Source of the DNA: Malaya genurostris
Taxonomy: Eukaryota; Arthropoda; Insecta; Diptera; Culicidae
NCBI RefSeq assembly: GCF_030247185.1
Contig: NC_080571.1
Span: forward strand, 17,081,631 to 17,145,630
Length of the DNA stretch: 64,000 bases
Reading direction: 5' to 3'
Made by a program: the position numbers and the translations under genes
Notes under the pieces: model-generated
Database searches by the model: none
Told to the model about the DNA's origin: nothing
Seen by the model: the letters and a program-made list of their open reading frames with translations, nothing else
Shown here: positions 1-12,449 of the stretch, one piece after another
Position numbering within the stretch: the first letter of the stretch is position 1
Layout: each line of letters opens with the position of its first letter

Positions 1-538
1 TTCACATATATACACCACTGTTGTATAAAGTGTGCACGAATCATGAGTGCGTTTGTTTATTTCCTTTTACCTCTTCCACTGAATCGCACCAAAGTGCTAG
101 AGCATTAGCTAATAAATTCTCTGAGGTGGATGCAGATACTTTCACAGAGGTGTATACGCCGGTGAGCACTCTGGTGTATGTTTTGCGTAGAAGAAGCGTG
201 TGGCACGCAAAATCAGCAAAATAAAACAATTTATCGTTAAATTTTCAGTTTTCATTGCAATTTTTTCATAGCAAGGCCAGATCTACTCTCTATTAATTGA
301 AGTTCACAGAAGTGTTCGCTCACCATCACGCGCCAGTGGTCACTTGGATGTATTGAGCGCGTGAGAGCGATTCATGCGAAGAGAATGTGTTTCACTCGCG
401 CCAGCTGCTTTAACCACAAGCACACACTCAAATGCTGTCTATGCGACACTGAGGAGAAGTGCGCTTTCCTCTTTGTGCGATGCTTCTCGGTGTGGACAAG
501 AGTCTGACGCCAGCGTGTATCACTCTGGTGAAATGCCA
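1..538 (+). repeat. LTR-like dispersed repeat, copy A (cut by window edge)
   Basis: This block is the reverse complement of 39026-39582, with scattered mismatches over its whole length. A shorter, more diverged copy lies at 45060-45227. All three lack a convincing protein. The terminus away from the window edge is TGGCATTTCACC when read on the opposite strand. The approximately 540-bp length and TG start would suit a solo LTR, but the other end runs off the window, so this is inference. Open frames in the block are shared between copies only because the DNA is shared. Confidence 0.6.
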
Positions 539-545
539 TGTCTGA

Positions 546-1113
546 CTTAGATTCAAATGAAAGGTCTCACGGTCCCATACGGAATTCCTGAACTTCTTCC
601 GGCTCCGACCTCCGGTTCAGAAGTTACAGGGTAAAGTGTGTTGATTATTGTACACCGTCACTTAAACTGGCGTAACAAAAACCGTAAAAAATGTAAACTG
701 GACTCAAAACCGTCAATCTTAGGGTTCAATGAAGGGTCTTATGGTCCTACCAAAATTACTGCATATTTTTGGATACAACGAAAACTTAAATCGTCGTTTA
801 GTATAAAAACTTCAAAATTTGAATAAAAACTAGTAGAGTTTGTACGTCATGTTAGTTGGTGGCCGTACGAACCGACTTCGATTATACCGGTTCTCGGGTT
901 CCGGTGCCGGAATTGCATATAATAGTGAACCCACTTCGTTTTCTTAAGGATGACTTACGCGAACAAAGCACTGTTTCATTCTGTCGTTATACTACTTAAT
1001 GCACAAACAATCCCTTGGTTTCTTTCAAAAATCGAAGAGAAAAATTTTGAATAGAATACCACAAAATTATATATGATAAAGGCATCATTACATCACTAGG
1101 TTTATTAAAACAG
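546..1113 (-). repeat. CCACCTAGTGG-type dispersed repeat, degenerate copy
   Basis: Contains phrases of a repeat seen many times in this window: 'ccggttcagaagttacagggt' near 610-632 and, at 1080-1110, an inverted degenerate form of the terminal block (ataaaggcatcattacatcactagg). It therefore runs on the - strand. Compare the better copy at 58066-58686. No coding capacity was seen. Confidence 0.4.
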
Positions 1114-1189
1114 GGTTTAAATTTTTTTGAGTACTTCGCTATGTTAATATGAAGTTTTGGACTAAATTTATATGAAGTTATGAGTTAAG

Positions 1190-1450
1190 GATTTAATTTT
1201 CAAACAAAAATTGAGCAACAAATTTCAAACTACTATAACTAATTAGCAACTAATAAGTAACAAGTTATCCACTGAGTTTCGATTTGTTTTCAAGCTTGTT
1301 TAGAAGGGTGCTTCGTGAATCTCATGTGAACTAAACGAAGTACTCAAAATAATAAAAAATAAATCGAGCAAGAAATTCTGAACTACTGTAACTAATTAGA
1401 AACTAATTAGCAACAAATTATTCACCTTTATGCATTATCATCGCTAGATT
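1190..1450. repeat. AT-rich dispersed repeat, copy 1
   Basis: Matches 59340-59560 in phrases such as 'actaattagcaac', 'tttgttttcaagcttgttt' and 'aattattcacc'. The unit itself contains two related halves, near 1205-1260 and 1365-1430. No open reading frame of interest was seen. The family is not recognised. Confidence 0.45.
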
Positions 1451-1511
1451 CAAGTGTATAAGAAGTTATGCTTATGCAATGGAATGACTATGTGTGTAAA
1501 TGTAGGAGAGA

Positions 1512-3250
1512 GTGTTCGATTACCGGCACCCTTTTATTTTAGGCTTTTAACTTTTGACAAAGTGCACATTATGCGGACATATATACATCAATGGAAAGCT
1601 AAAGTTCCTACCCGATCAGATGGTAATAACAGAATTATAACAACTGGAGTAATTTATTTCAGAAATATTTTGTAACAAAGTTTGAAATATTTTTGGCTGA
1701 TAAGCTGTTAAAATAACAAAAATCATAACAAAAAAGACCCTAGAGGGAACAAAATCGTAACAGATTTTGAAACGTTTGTATCACAATTATTACTGAATTT
1801 GATATAACTACAGAAGTCCGAAAGTAGGGATTTGGAAATGGTTGAATGATTTTTTTTATTAAACGAATAATTTATTTAGTACTCTGATTTCTTCGTTTAT
1901 TTTTCTTTGAAATTCTGATCATTATAGTTGGATATAAAGCAGCAAAAGAACTCATTTTTTCAATTAATGAACGTTATCATGGGTCTTGCAAATGAAAATA
2001 AAACATCAAAAATGATTTTGTTATTATATTGTTATCATAAGTTTTAACTTTAAACCGTTTTCATTTGTGAAATATCTCAAAATAACACAAATTGTTATAC
2101 ATATTAAATGTTGATATACTTGTGTTGTAATTTAGTTATGTGCATCTGTTTGGGTAGCTAACGACTGAATAAAGAACTATGTTGATTCAATCGATTGAAA
2201 AAACTTTATTATCAATTTAATAAAGTGATAAATTTTGACCATTTCAAAAAAGGTGTTCGGTTACCGGCACCCCAAGAAATTTCATTACATATGGAAAAAA
2301 TATAAGTGAAGACTGCAAAAAAAGAAATTTATTCTTTTTGGAGGCGTTTTGGACAAAATTTTTCATTGTCTGATGGTGACTTCGCCTTGGCTCTCTTGGC
2401 CAATGATTTGGATGGTGGCACCTTTGGTGTTGATTTGGCCGGTTTTCCACCGGCTTCGTGGGATTGAATACTTTGCTGCAGTCGAATTTAATTGCTTCTT
2501 ATCCACTAATCAACGTTTAATGGCATTAATCAGTGCATTAAAGTTCATTTTCCTTGACTTGGACAATTTGTTTAAAGTCGCCATAGCTAACAGAAGCAGA
2601 GAACCAAAGTTTTTACTTATATGATGGATGTATTGAAGCCGTCAAGTTGTCCACGAGTTGCATATCACCCGAGATGCCAGGTAATACATCGAAAAGATCG
2701 CGCCAATTTTCAAAAGTCTGTAATTGCTGACAAATGTCTGCAAACAATCGAAGTTTCAAAAGTCTGTAAAAAGTCTTTAGACGAAAAAAGGTTTACATGT
2801 TATTTAAGAAATTTGATAATTTACAGATAAATTTGCAGACTTGGCATCTCTGCATATCATGGACAATTTTTCCCGATTTGTCGAAAAAAATGGGGTGCCG
2901 GTAACCGAAATCGGTAGACATTTTGAAAATGACGAAAAAAAAACTTTGGTTGCGAAAATTTTGATTGCATCCGGTTTTAACAATCACGAAATAGATCGAT
3001 TTTACCTCATAAATATTCAACTCATTCACCTTTTCGATTGATGCTTTTCAATTTATGATACTATAAAAATTTTGTGTTAATTTTCACGCAATTAAAATTT
3101 TATTTTGAGGGCAGAAAAAGTACAAGCGTCTGTTTGCTTTGGTATTCAGCACAAAAAGAACGTGCTACTATTACACACACATGACATTTGTCGGAATGAC
3201 TCTATCTGCTTTCTGTCAAAAGTTACGGTGGGGTGCCGGCAACCGAACAT
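1512..3250. repeat. Region bounded by four copies of a TTCGGTTACCGGCACCCC motif
   Basis: An approximately 18-bp motif occurs at 1512-1531 and 2253-2273 on the + strand, and at 2892-2909 and 3230-3250 on the - strand, so the pairs face inward. This is how terminal inverted repeats of nested or adjacent MITE-like elements would look. The inner pair bounds 2253-2909. Inside it, 2655-2855 holds another inverted pair around 'gagatgcca' and 'tggcatctc'. No transposase is visible. It could instead be a dispersed repeat with inverted orientation. Confidence 0.4.
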
Positions 3251-3487
3251 CTTCCTCTATATGAATGAGCTCAAAACGTGCACTCAATATTCTTAAAAAC
3301 AAAGATTGAAAGATAGGTTCGCCTTACAGTTCTGCATAGCAACTTAATAGAGCACTATAGAAATTTATCCGGTGGCGACCATCGGTTCCGGAGTTACGAC
3401 TTGCACGGATTCGGACCAGCTAAACATTTCAAAGCAATGAAACTGTTTTATTTATATCAGAATTAAACAGAGTTAAATATAAAGTAT

Positions 3488-3640
3488 TTCGGGGACGGGT
3501 ATAGCGTGATGGATAAGTCGAAGTCTTTGCGGTTCGATTCCCAACCACGCACAAAGGGTCAGAAAGTGTTTCTGGCCCGAAGAGGGGAATGCCCTTAAGC
3601 TTAAAATCTTTTTCACCAAAAAAAAAAATATATATCACTT
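3488..3640 (+). repeat. tRNA-derived SINE
   Basis: A tRNA-like head has an A-box-like segment at 3500-3512 (tatagcgtgatgg) and a perfect B box GGTTCGATTCC at 3531-3541. A unique body and an A-rich tail (about 3619-3634) follow. This is the layout of a pol III-transcribed SINE. It lies about 60-200 bp upstream of the splice site at 3696/3697 and in the same direction. The subfamily is not identified. Confidence 0.7.
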
Positions 3641-3670
3641 GTTTTTCAATTTGTTTACTTATTTTAATAA

Positions 3671-3702
3671 TTTTCTCTTGTTTCCTCTCTTTTCAGGTAA
3701 GT
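3671..3702 (+). promoter_or_regulatory. Recursive splice site (ratchet point) 1, zero-length exon
   Basis: A pyrimidine-rich tract (3671-3694) ends in CAG at 3694-3696 and is followed immediately by the 5' splice consensus GTAAGT at 3697-3702. A joined 3' and 5' splice site with no exon between them is the signature of recursive splicing in long dipteran introns. It implies a + strand host transcript crossing this point. The same architecture recurs at 36677/36678. That it functions is inferred, not shown. Confidence 0.7.
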
Positions 3703-4119
3703 TGTATCGGCACGGTTTCTAGTTTCCTGCTGCATCAGGATTCACTTGTTTCAACAATCATATATAAAGGCTTAGAAGAAATTCTTCTCTCCTTCTGCAG
3801 GTTAGATTACTATATTTTGCACTTTCCTCACAATATTCCTGTCGAATAAAAATGGTTTCTTGACGAAGTCATGCGCTTAAAGAAAAAGTAAAATGAATAA
3901 GGCATAATATTCATGCTGCAATACGTCAAATGAATTTAACCGGGCCAAGTATTCTGTCAGTGTTTATTTTTTCGAAATTATATATGTGTTACATGAACGT
4001 CAAAGTAGGCTGTTTAATAAGATTGAGAATTCGGTATTTCAAATCCGTTTTCTTAGTTTTCACGTATTAATATAATACCCACCGTTTTTTTCTGTTCCTA
4101 GTAGTGATTTGATTCCCTC

Positions 4120-4180
4120 GGCATCTTAGAGCTAAGGCAGTGTACCTTATTATATATTTTATTAAATAGAAAAAAAGTCA
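4120..4180 (+). repeat. Short retroposon tail, diverged
   Basis: 'gcagtgtaccttattatatattttattaaatagaaaaaaag' at about 4137-4178 resembles the short inserts at 12028-12075 and 62891-62935, which are interpreted as 5'-truncated LINE 3' ends. I cannot see a clear target duplication here. Confidence 0.35.
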
Positions 4181-4189
4181 TGATTAAAA

Positions 4190-5890
4190 AAACTTGTTTG
4201 CATGCAATCAAAAACTAAAATAAAAAAGTGAGAGCTAAAACCACATATGCTCACCAAACAAACAAAAAAAAAATAAACCCGGAAGCACAACAAACCGAGC
4301 GGCCGGCAGTGAGTTTATGAATATTTATGCTGCCTGTCCGAGAACCAACCGCGAACCTCACCGCCACGGTTGGTATTAGTGCCGCATGTTTGTATTCATA
4401 TTTTATCGATTTTAATCCCCTCGCCTCCCCGCCCTGGTCTTCGGGTTCTGTGCCACTCCGCTTAGATGCGTGCAGCAAAAAAGAAATGTGGTCCTTCCCA
4501 GAGCGACACGTGAGATACGGAAGAGGTGTGTGAGTCGGTCGTTCGTGTGGAGCGTTTTCATACATTTCTCAAGTTGAAGGATGTTCTGCTTTATAACCGG
4601 TGATTCTCCAGAGCACAACCCGATTCAGGTATGGGAAGGGATGGGATCAGAACCAGCGGGACAACTCCCGTGGCGAGTGAAATCTGAATAAAAATTTAAA
4701 TGTGATTCCGTGTTTCTCAGACAGTCGACACACACAGAGAAAGAGAGAGATAGAGAGAGAGAGAGAAAGATAACACACGGCACAAAAATCATTACACGTG
4801 TGTGTACTTAAATGCCTCGGTTGGTTCGGCAGGAAAGCCGCTCAGCTGAGCCGCCGATGTTGGTTTTTGGTGCATATGTTTAATTGAAAAGGGCGATAAT
4901 AATGTATGCCGGAGCACGTGCGCATGAGCTCGTGGTTGGTTGGAAAAAAACGGTCCGGAAGTGTGCTTCAGTAGCACACCGTTTCGGGAAGGTGTCTCGA
5001 AGATTTACCTGGATAAGGCATTGCGACACCATTCGACCAGGAAAAGATGTCATTTGAATTTCAATTACTTAACCGAGACAGATCCAAACTACCGATAGAA
5101 CGCTAACGGCAATCGGAATGCACCTACTTCCTAGCTCCTGATTCAACAAGAGCAACTAACTCTGTTAAATGCAAACAGGAAAGCGATGGAACACAGGAGA
5201 ATTTTACAACCATTCATTAACTGATACCTGGCAGCATTTTGTTGACCCATGACATAACGATTGCAAAACATATTTCCCCGTTCATTGTCGCTCATACGAG
5301 GCGAGAGAAATCGAAGCGATCAATCATTCGATAGACAGGGCAAATCATGCAAGCTCACCCACTCAAATCCCATCCTTCGGGCCAGGCCCCAACCGGTCTC
5401 GGACTCGGAACACGAGTTGCAATCATTAATTATCGGAACTCCCGTTTTTCCTTCCTGTTAGCTGTTCTATATGGAGCAACATCGCACCAGTCACTGACCG
5501 CTTTGCTTTCTCTCTCTCTGTCTCTCTCGGTAAGTTCGCGTTTCATTCACTCTAGTGATATTAATTCACTGATCGCATCACTAGTCCCGGTCCGCTGGTT
5601 GGTTGACTGGTTGGCTAAAGCCAGATGAAACCTGGATGGTTGGTCTGAGCGTGTAACGGGAATTCATGGCCCGGGCATCGCACTAACTAACTAACTAGCT
5701 AACTAGGTTAGGTAAGTCAATCCGACCGGGAATCGGCGAATCGGTACATTTGATTCACAAGATTTGCGATTAGTATACGGGGTTTGAATATTGAAAGTCA
5801 GCGGGTTGAGAGTTGTTCGCCATCCCGGTGATCTTTCATGTTGTCATATTCTTGAGTTATGACCTCTAAAAGGGATTTTTAGTTGACAGT
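4190..5890. other. Non-repetitive intronic-type DNA, no gene recognised
   Basis: Higher GC than the flanks and not shared with other parts of the window. It contains a GA-rich microsatellite at 4736-4772 and a (CTAA)n run near 5683-5706. It also contains a near-ratchet splice motif at 5494-5535 (see findings). The open frames (for example 4251-4565 on - and 5347-5628 on +) are low complexity or have no recognisable domain, and I do not call them genes. Confidence 0.5.
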
Positions 5891-5924
5891 TTTTGGTTGT
5901 AGTCATGAGAGTATCGCGTGAAAA

Positions 5925-6015
5925 CAGAAAATCGTTTGCGGTATCTATCTAAATAGAAGGTTAAGTTCCGCCATGGAATGTAATATCAAGCCTTTGATCC
6001 ACGGCATCCTGCTAG
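5925..6015 (+). repeat. SINE fragment (same family as 60733-60975)
   Basis: Shares the order 'gaaggt-(t/c)a-ttcc...ggaatgtaatacc/tcaagcctttg' with the 3' part of the SINE at 60733-60975. The tRNA-like head is missing, so it is a truncated copy. Confidence 0.45.
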
Positions 6016-6049
6016 TGTACATAATAGACGGAAGAATATTTTATATTAA

Positions 6050-9023
<2,974 letters not shown>

Positions 9024-9101
9024 TATACTCGTATATATAGATGATGCGCAGAATACACATTCAATATGCCAGTTTTCGTGCTGATGAAAATAGGGTAAGT
9101 T

Positions 9102-11265
9102 CAGGGTGGCAAGTGACCGGGAAAATCGGGAAAACCGGGAAAAAGTCGGGAATTTGATTTCACCGGGAAAAAGTCGGGAATTTTAGTGAAAAACCGGGAA
9201 AAATATTACTAGCTCATCTATGAGTAACAGTTGTTAACATAATGATTTTTTTCAACAATTGAAAAGAAGGAGACAATACCCAAGTTTGCGTTTGAAAGAG
9301 ATGTGTTGAAATAACTTATTGTCCATTGGAAATTGAGCCAACACCCCATGTCTCGTCCAACGATTTATAGAGGCTTGCAGGCAGTTTTAAATCAAACAAG
9401 AAGCATCAGAGTTTTTTCGTTAGTTGTTATCAATAACAGCATAATGAAAGCTCATTTTAAAAAATAAGGATAATTTAGATGCTTCTGTTGGTTTTTTATT
9501 AAATTTTTGATTAAGTATTCAACACACTTGCAAAATTTATGGCAAAATCTCAAGGTAACATAGGGAAAATTTTTAATAAAATTATTGAACATTTTTAGGA
9601 GCCTTCATGTTTTTAAGTTTCATCTTAATTTGTCTCAGTAATGTCATCTTTAGGCAATACTTGTGTTATGCTTATATTTCTGTAAGATGTCGAAAGGACT
9701 CGCAAGATTGGAAGAGTTGTCGACTTTGATCTTATGCACCGTTTACAGGAAGTATTTGAGTTCCTTTTTGAGAGTTGAAACTGGTTTCTGAGGACTAGTA
9801 TAGAATCTTAGAAAGATTTAGAAAATGGATTGATTTGTTCAGTGAATCTATGTTTAATTTTCTTTTAAAGGTCCTCAACTATTCCATAGTAGGATCACAA
9901 GAACGTTGATATTGATGTAGATAAAGGTGAATTGAATTTAGTTTGAGCTTTTGGAACTTCAATAAGGTAATGATTGTAATTATATACGGTCATATCTATT
10001 TTTCCCTAAACAATTTCAGGGTTTACATTTGGTAGTATTCTAGTCGATTAGTTCTAAGCTGGTAGAATGTGTAACTAATTGAGCTAATCATTGCTTAATT
10101 TGAAACCCTGAATGTTATGGATTGATCTGTTAGAATCAGATCAATTGTAGAAAGATTACTCATATAGATAAATTAGTTGAGCTATTGGAAATAAAACTGG
10201 TTTAAAACCAGCGGAGAGTTTAGCACGAAGAACTGATACTTTCTGATTACTCTACGAGCATTTCGAATCCTATTAGGAGAAAAAAAACAGATGGTTATAT
10301 TGTGCATTTTAACTGCTATCATTTGATTTATTTGCCCATCAACGCATTGAAATCGTAAACATTGTTTATTGACTAACAGACACATTAGAAAGAATTGGTG
10401 TTTTAAAAGAGCAAATCGTGGCAGCCGAACAGTTTTGCGAAATCTTCTAATACACACATCTAATACATCTAATGATTTTAAATTCAATTCTATTATATGA
10501 AAATTTAAAATTTTTGGTCTGACAGGACTTTGTTAATAATTGGTTTTATGGTTTTCATCACAATCACAGCATGATAATTCATCTGATGGTATCGTTCATT
10601 GAACAGATTTGCTTGCAAGCGACATAATTTAAACAGTATATGTCCATATAACAATTTATTGTACCATGGCCGAAGCCCTGGCAATGACGATATTATGTTA
10701 GATTCGCTGTGCCATCATCAGTGTTTGTTATCGCCAATAATTTGGCAGAAAGTGGCTCGATATTTCTCCACATTTCAATCTGGTAAAAGATGCTACAAGA
10801 ACTCGCTGTCTCTCAATGCATGAACCGTGGGAGAATTCACTCCCCTTCATACTCTGAGTGTTTCACAGCCCTTAACAAAATATATACAGTCCGGCAATGA
10901 TCGGCGCGGTGAGGAATTTACCAAGAGAGAATCGCAAGTTGATAATTATCGCAGATAATTCGACTTGATTCTTATACTATGTCACAATATACAATATTTC
11001 AAAACCCTAGTCTGGAGCATTCACAGCTATTTTCATAGATACAACTTATACAAAGGTTATATGAAAGTATAAGAATCCTCAATTAGCGGGCCTATTACAA
11101 TGATCCTTTTCGGGCATGGGATATCTGTTTAAAGTTTGAATTGAAAAATATTTAAAAAAAAACTAAACAGGAGCGATTTGAGCCTATTCCAAAAACCGGG
11201 AATTTTTATCTCAAAAAACCGGGAAAAAACGGGAAATTCAAATCGGCAATACACTTGCCACCCTG
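9102..11265. mobile_element. hAT-like non-autonomous element, full length (2164 bp)
   Basis: Begins CAGGGTGGCAAGTG at 9102 and ends with its complement at 11265. Repeated 'ccgggaaaa' and 'tcgggaat' strings are clustered inside both ends (9117-9215 and 11195-11240). CAGGGTGGC ends are typical of hAT elements. The flanks show only an imperfect duplication (taagtt/taagct). No transposase was seen in the interior. A second copy with the same interior ends at 29327 and a fragment is at 31860-32205. Confidence 0.65.
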
Positions 11266-12027
11266 TAAGCTGGGGCAAATCCGACCTAGTAAATGGTTTT
11301 AACTATGGAATGCTTATTTTATATGGGACTAGTTGAACTACCCGGCGTTGCTCGGATGTGTTTCGTGAAAGCAAGGCCAAAATTTTTTTTAGGGATTGTG
11401 CTGTTTTCGTAAATTTTGATCAATTTTGCTTTATACTTCCAATGTTCCTTCTGTAAATATCACATCAAACCACCTATGTGCAAAAAAAAAAAAATGAAAA
11501 CAAACTGCACTAAGTTTTCTCAGAGATGGCTAAACCTATTCTCACAAACTTAGATTCAAATGAAAGGTATATACGTCTTATACAATGTTCCTGAATTTTA
11601 TATTGATCTGACTTCCGGTTCCGGAGTTATTGGGTGATTAGTGAAATAAAAATCTTATTTCAAATTACTTTCTCACTTTTCTCAGCAATGCACAGTGGTC
11701 CCAATCATGTCAAAACACGCGTTTTTTTTTATTTGTGCTTCAGGGGTTAATTTCGAAGCTTCATGTCTACAGAAGAATTTCTGTTTGAAATAGTCCGCTT
11801 CTTTCAATATAATCAGAGTTGACATTAATCCACATACAAGTGAGTTAAAAAAAATATTTTGCATACAATACTAGATGGAGCATTTATGTCTTTAGAAAAA
11901 TTGTAGATCATGTTCAAACAAGAAAACATGCCAAAGTCATAAACAATTTAAAATGCATTGGTGTTGAGATATGATGCACTGTTCATTAAGGAATTTTTAG
12001 AATTTTCGGATGTTCTACATTATCAAA
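11266..12027 (+). repeat. Repeat debris with 'cccggcgttgctcgg' head
   Basis: 11325-11440 starts 'gttgaactacccggcgttgctcgg' and is homologous to the heads at 6054 and 14753, but lacks the tandem units. 11560-11640 carries CCACCTAGTGG-type phrases ('cttccggttccggagttat'). The rest (11690-12010) has no feature I can name. Confidence 0.4.
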
Positions 12028-12075
12028 ATAAATTTAACGCAGTGTGCCTTAATATATATTATTGAATAAAAAAAA
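12028..12075 (+). mobile_element. 48-bp retroposed insert with target duplication
   Basis: 'aacgcagtgtgccttaat...' ends in an A-run and is flanked by ATTATCAAA at 12019-12027 and 12076-12084. The same sequence, in the opposite orientation and with a different duplication, is at 62891-62935. It is best explained as an extremely 5'-truncated LINE 3' end. Confidence 0.6.
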
Positions 12076-12135
12076 ATTATCAAATTCATATTTTTGTCAA
12101 GACTGCATATTTTTAAGTTCACAAACTAAAATATA

Positions 12136-12322
12136 ATCGCTGAAACTGAGGCCTATTTTGAGGCAAAGGACAAATCGTACTACAAAAATGGTATCGAAAA
12201 GTTGGAAGATCACTATAATCGCTGTATCGCCTCTGATGGCAATTATGTTGAATAATAAAAACGAACTTTGGTAAAAAAATGTGTGTTTCTATTAAACGAT
12301 ACGAATTTTTCAGCCGAACTGT
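12136..12322 (+). mobile_element. 5'-truncated irritans-type mariner fragment
   Basis: Nearly identical to the last 187 bp of the mariner at 16362-17651. It covers the transposase C-terminus (ETEAYFEAKDKSYYKNG to the stop), the short 3' UTR and the right terminal repeat ending ...CGAACTGT, followed by TA. The 5' part is gone. Confidence 0.85.
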
Positions 12323-12349
12323 TACTAGTTTATGGACAAATCTTTTTGT

Positions 12350-12440
12350 TTTTTTTAAAGAATTTTGAAGAATACCACACATTTATATATGAGAATATGT
12401 GAGATATGAGAAAGGCATCGTTACGCCACTAGGTGAACAG
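12350..12440 (-). repeat. CCACCTAGTGG-type repeat terminus
   Basis: 'gagatatgagaaaggcatcgttacgccactagg' is the inverted terminal block of the dispersed repeat at 58066-58686. Confidence 0.45.
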
Positions 12441-12449
12441 GTTTAGTCT

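Noticed and set aside
4251..4565. 104-aa ORF on the - strand
   Set aside because: No domain, overlaps other frames, and composition follows local GC.
5683..5718. Ratchet point at TTAG|GTAAGT (5713)
   Set aside because: Joined splice consensus and CTAAC branch-like words exist, but the upstream sequence is a CTAA repeat with no pyrimidine tract.
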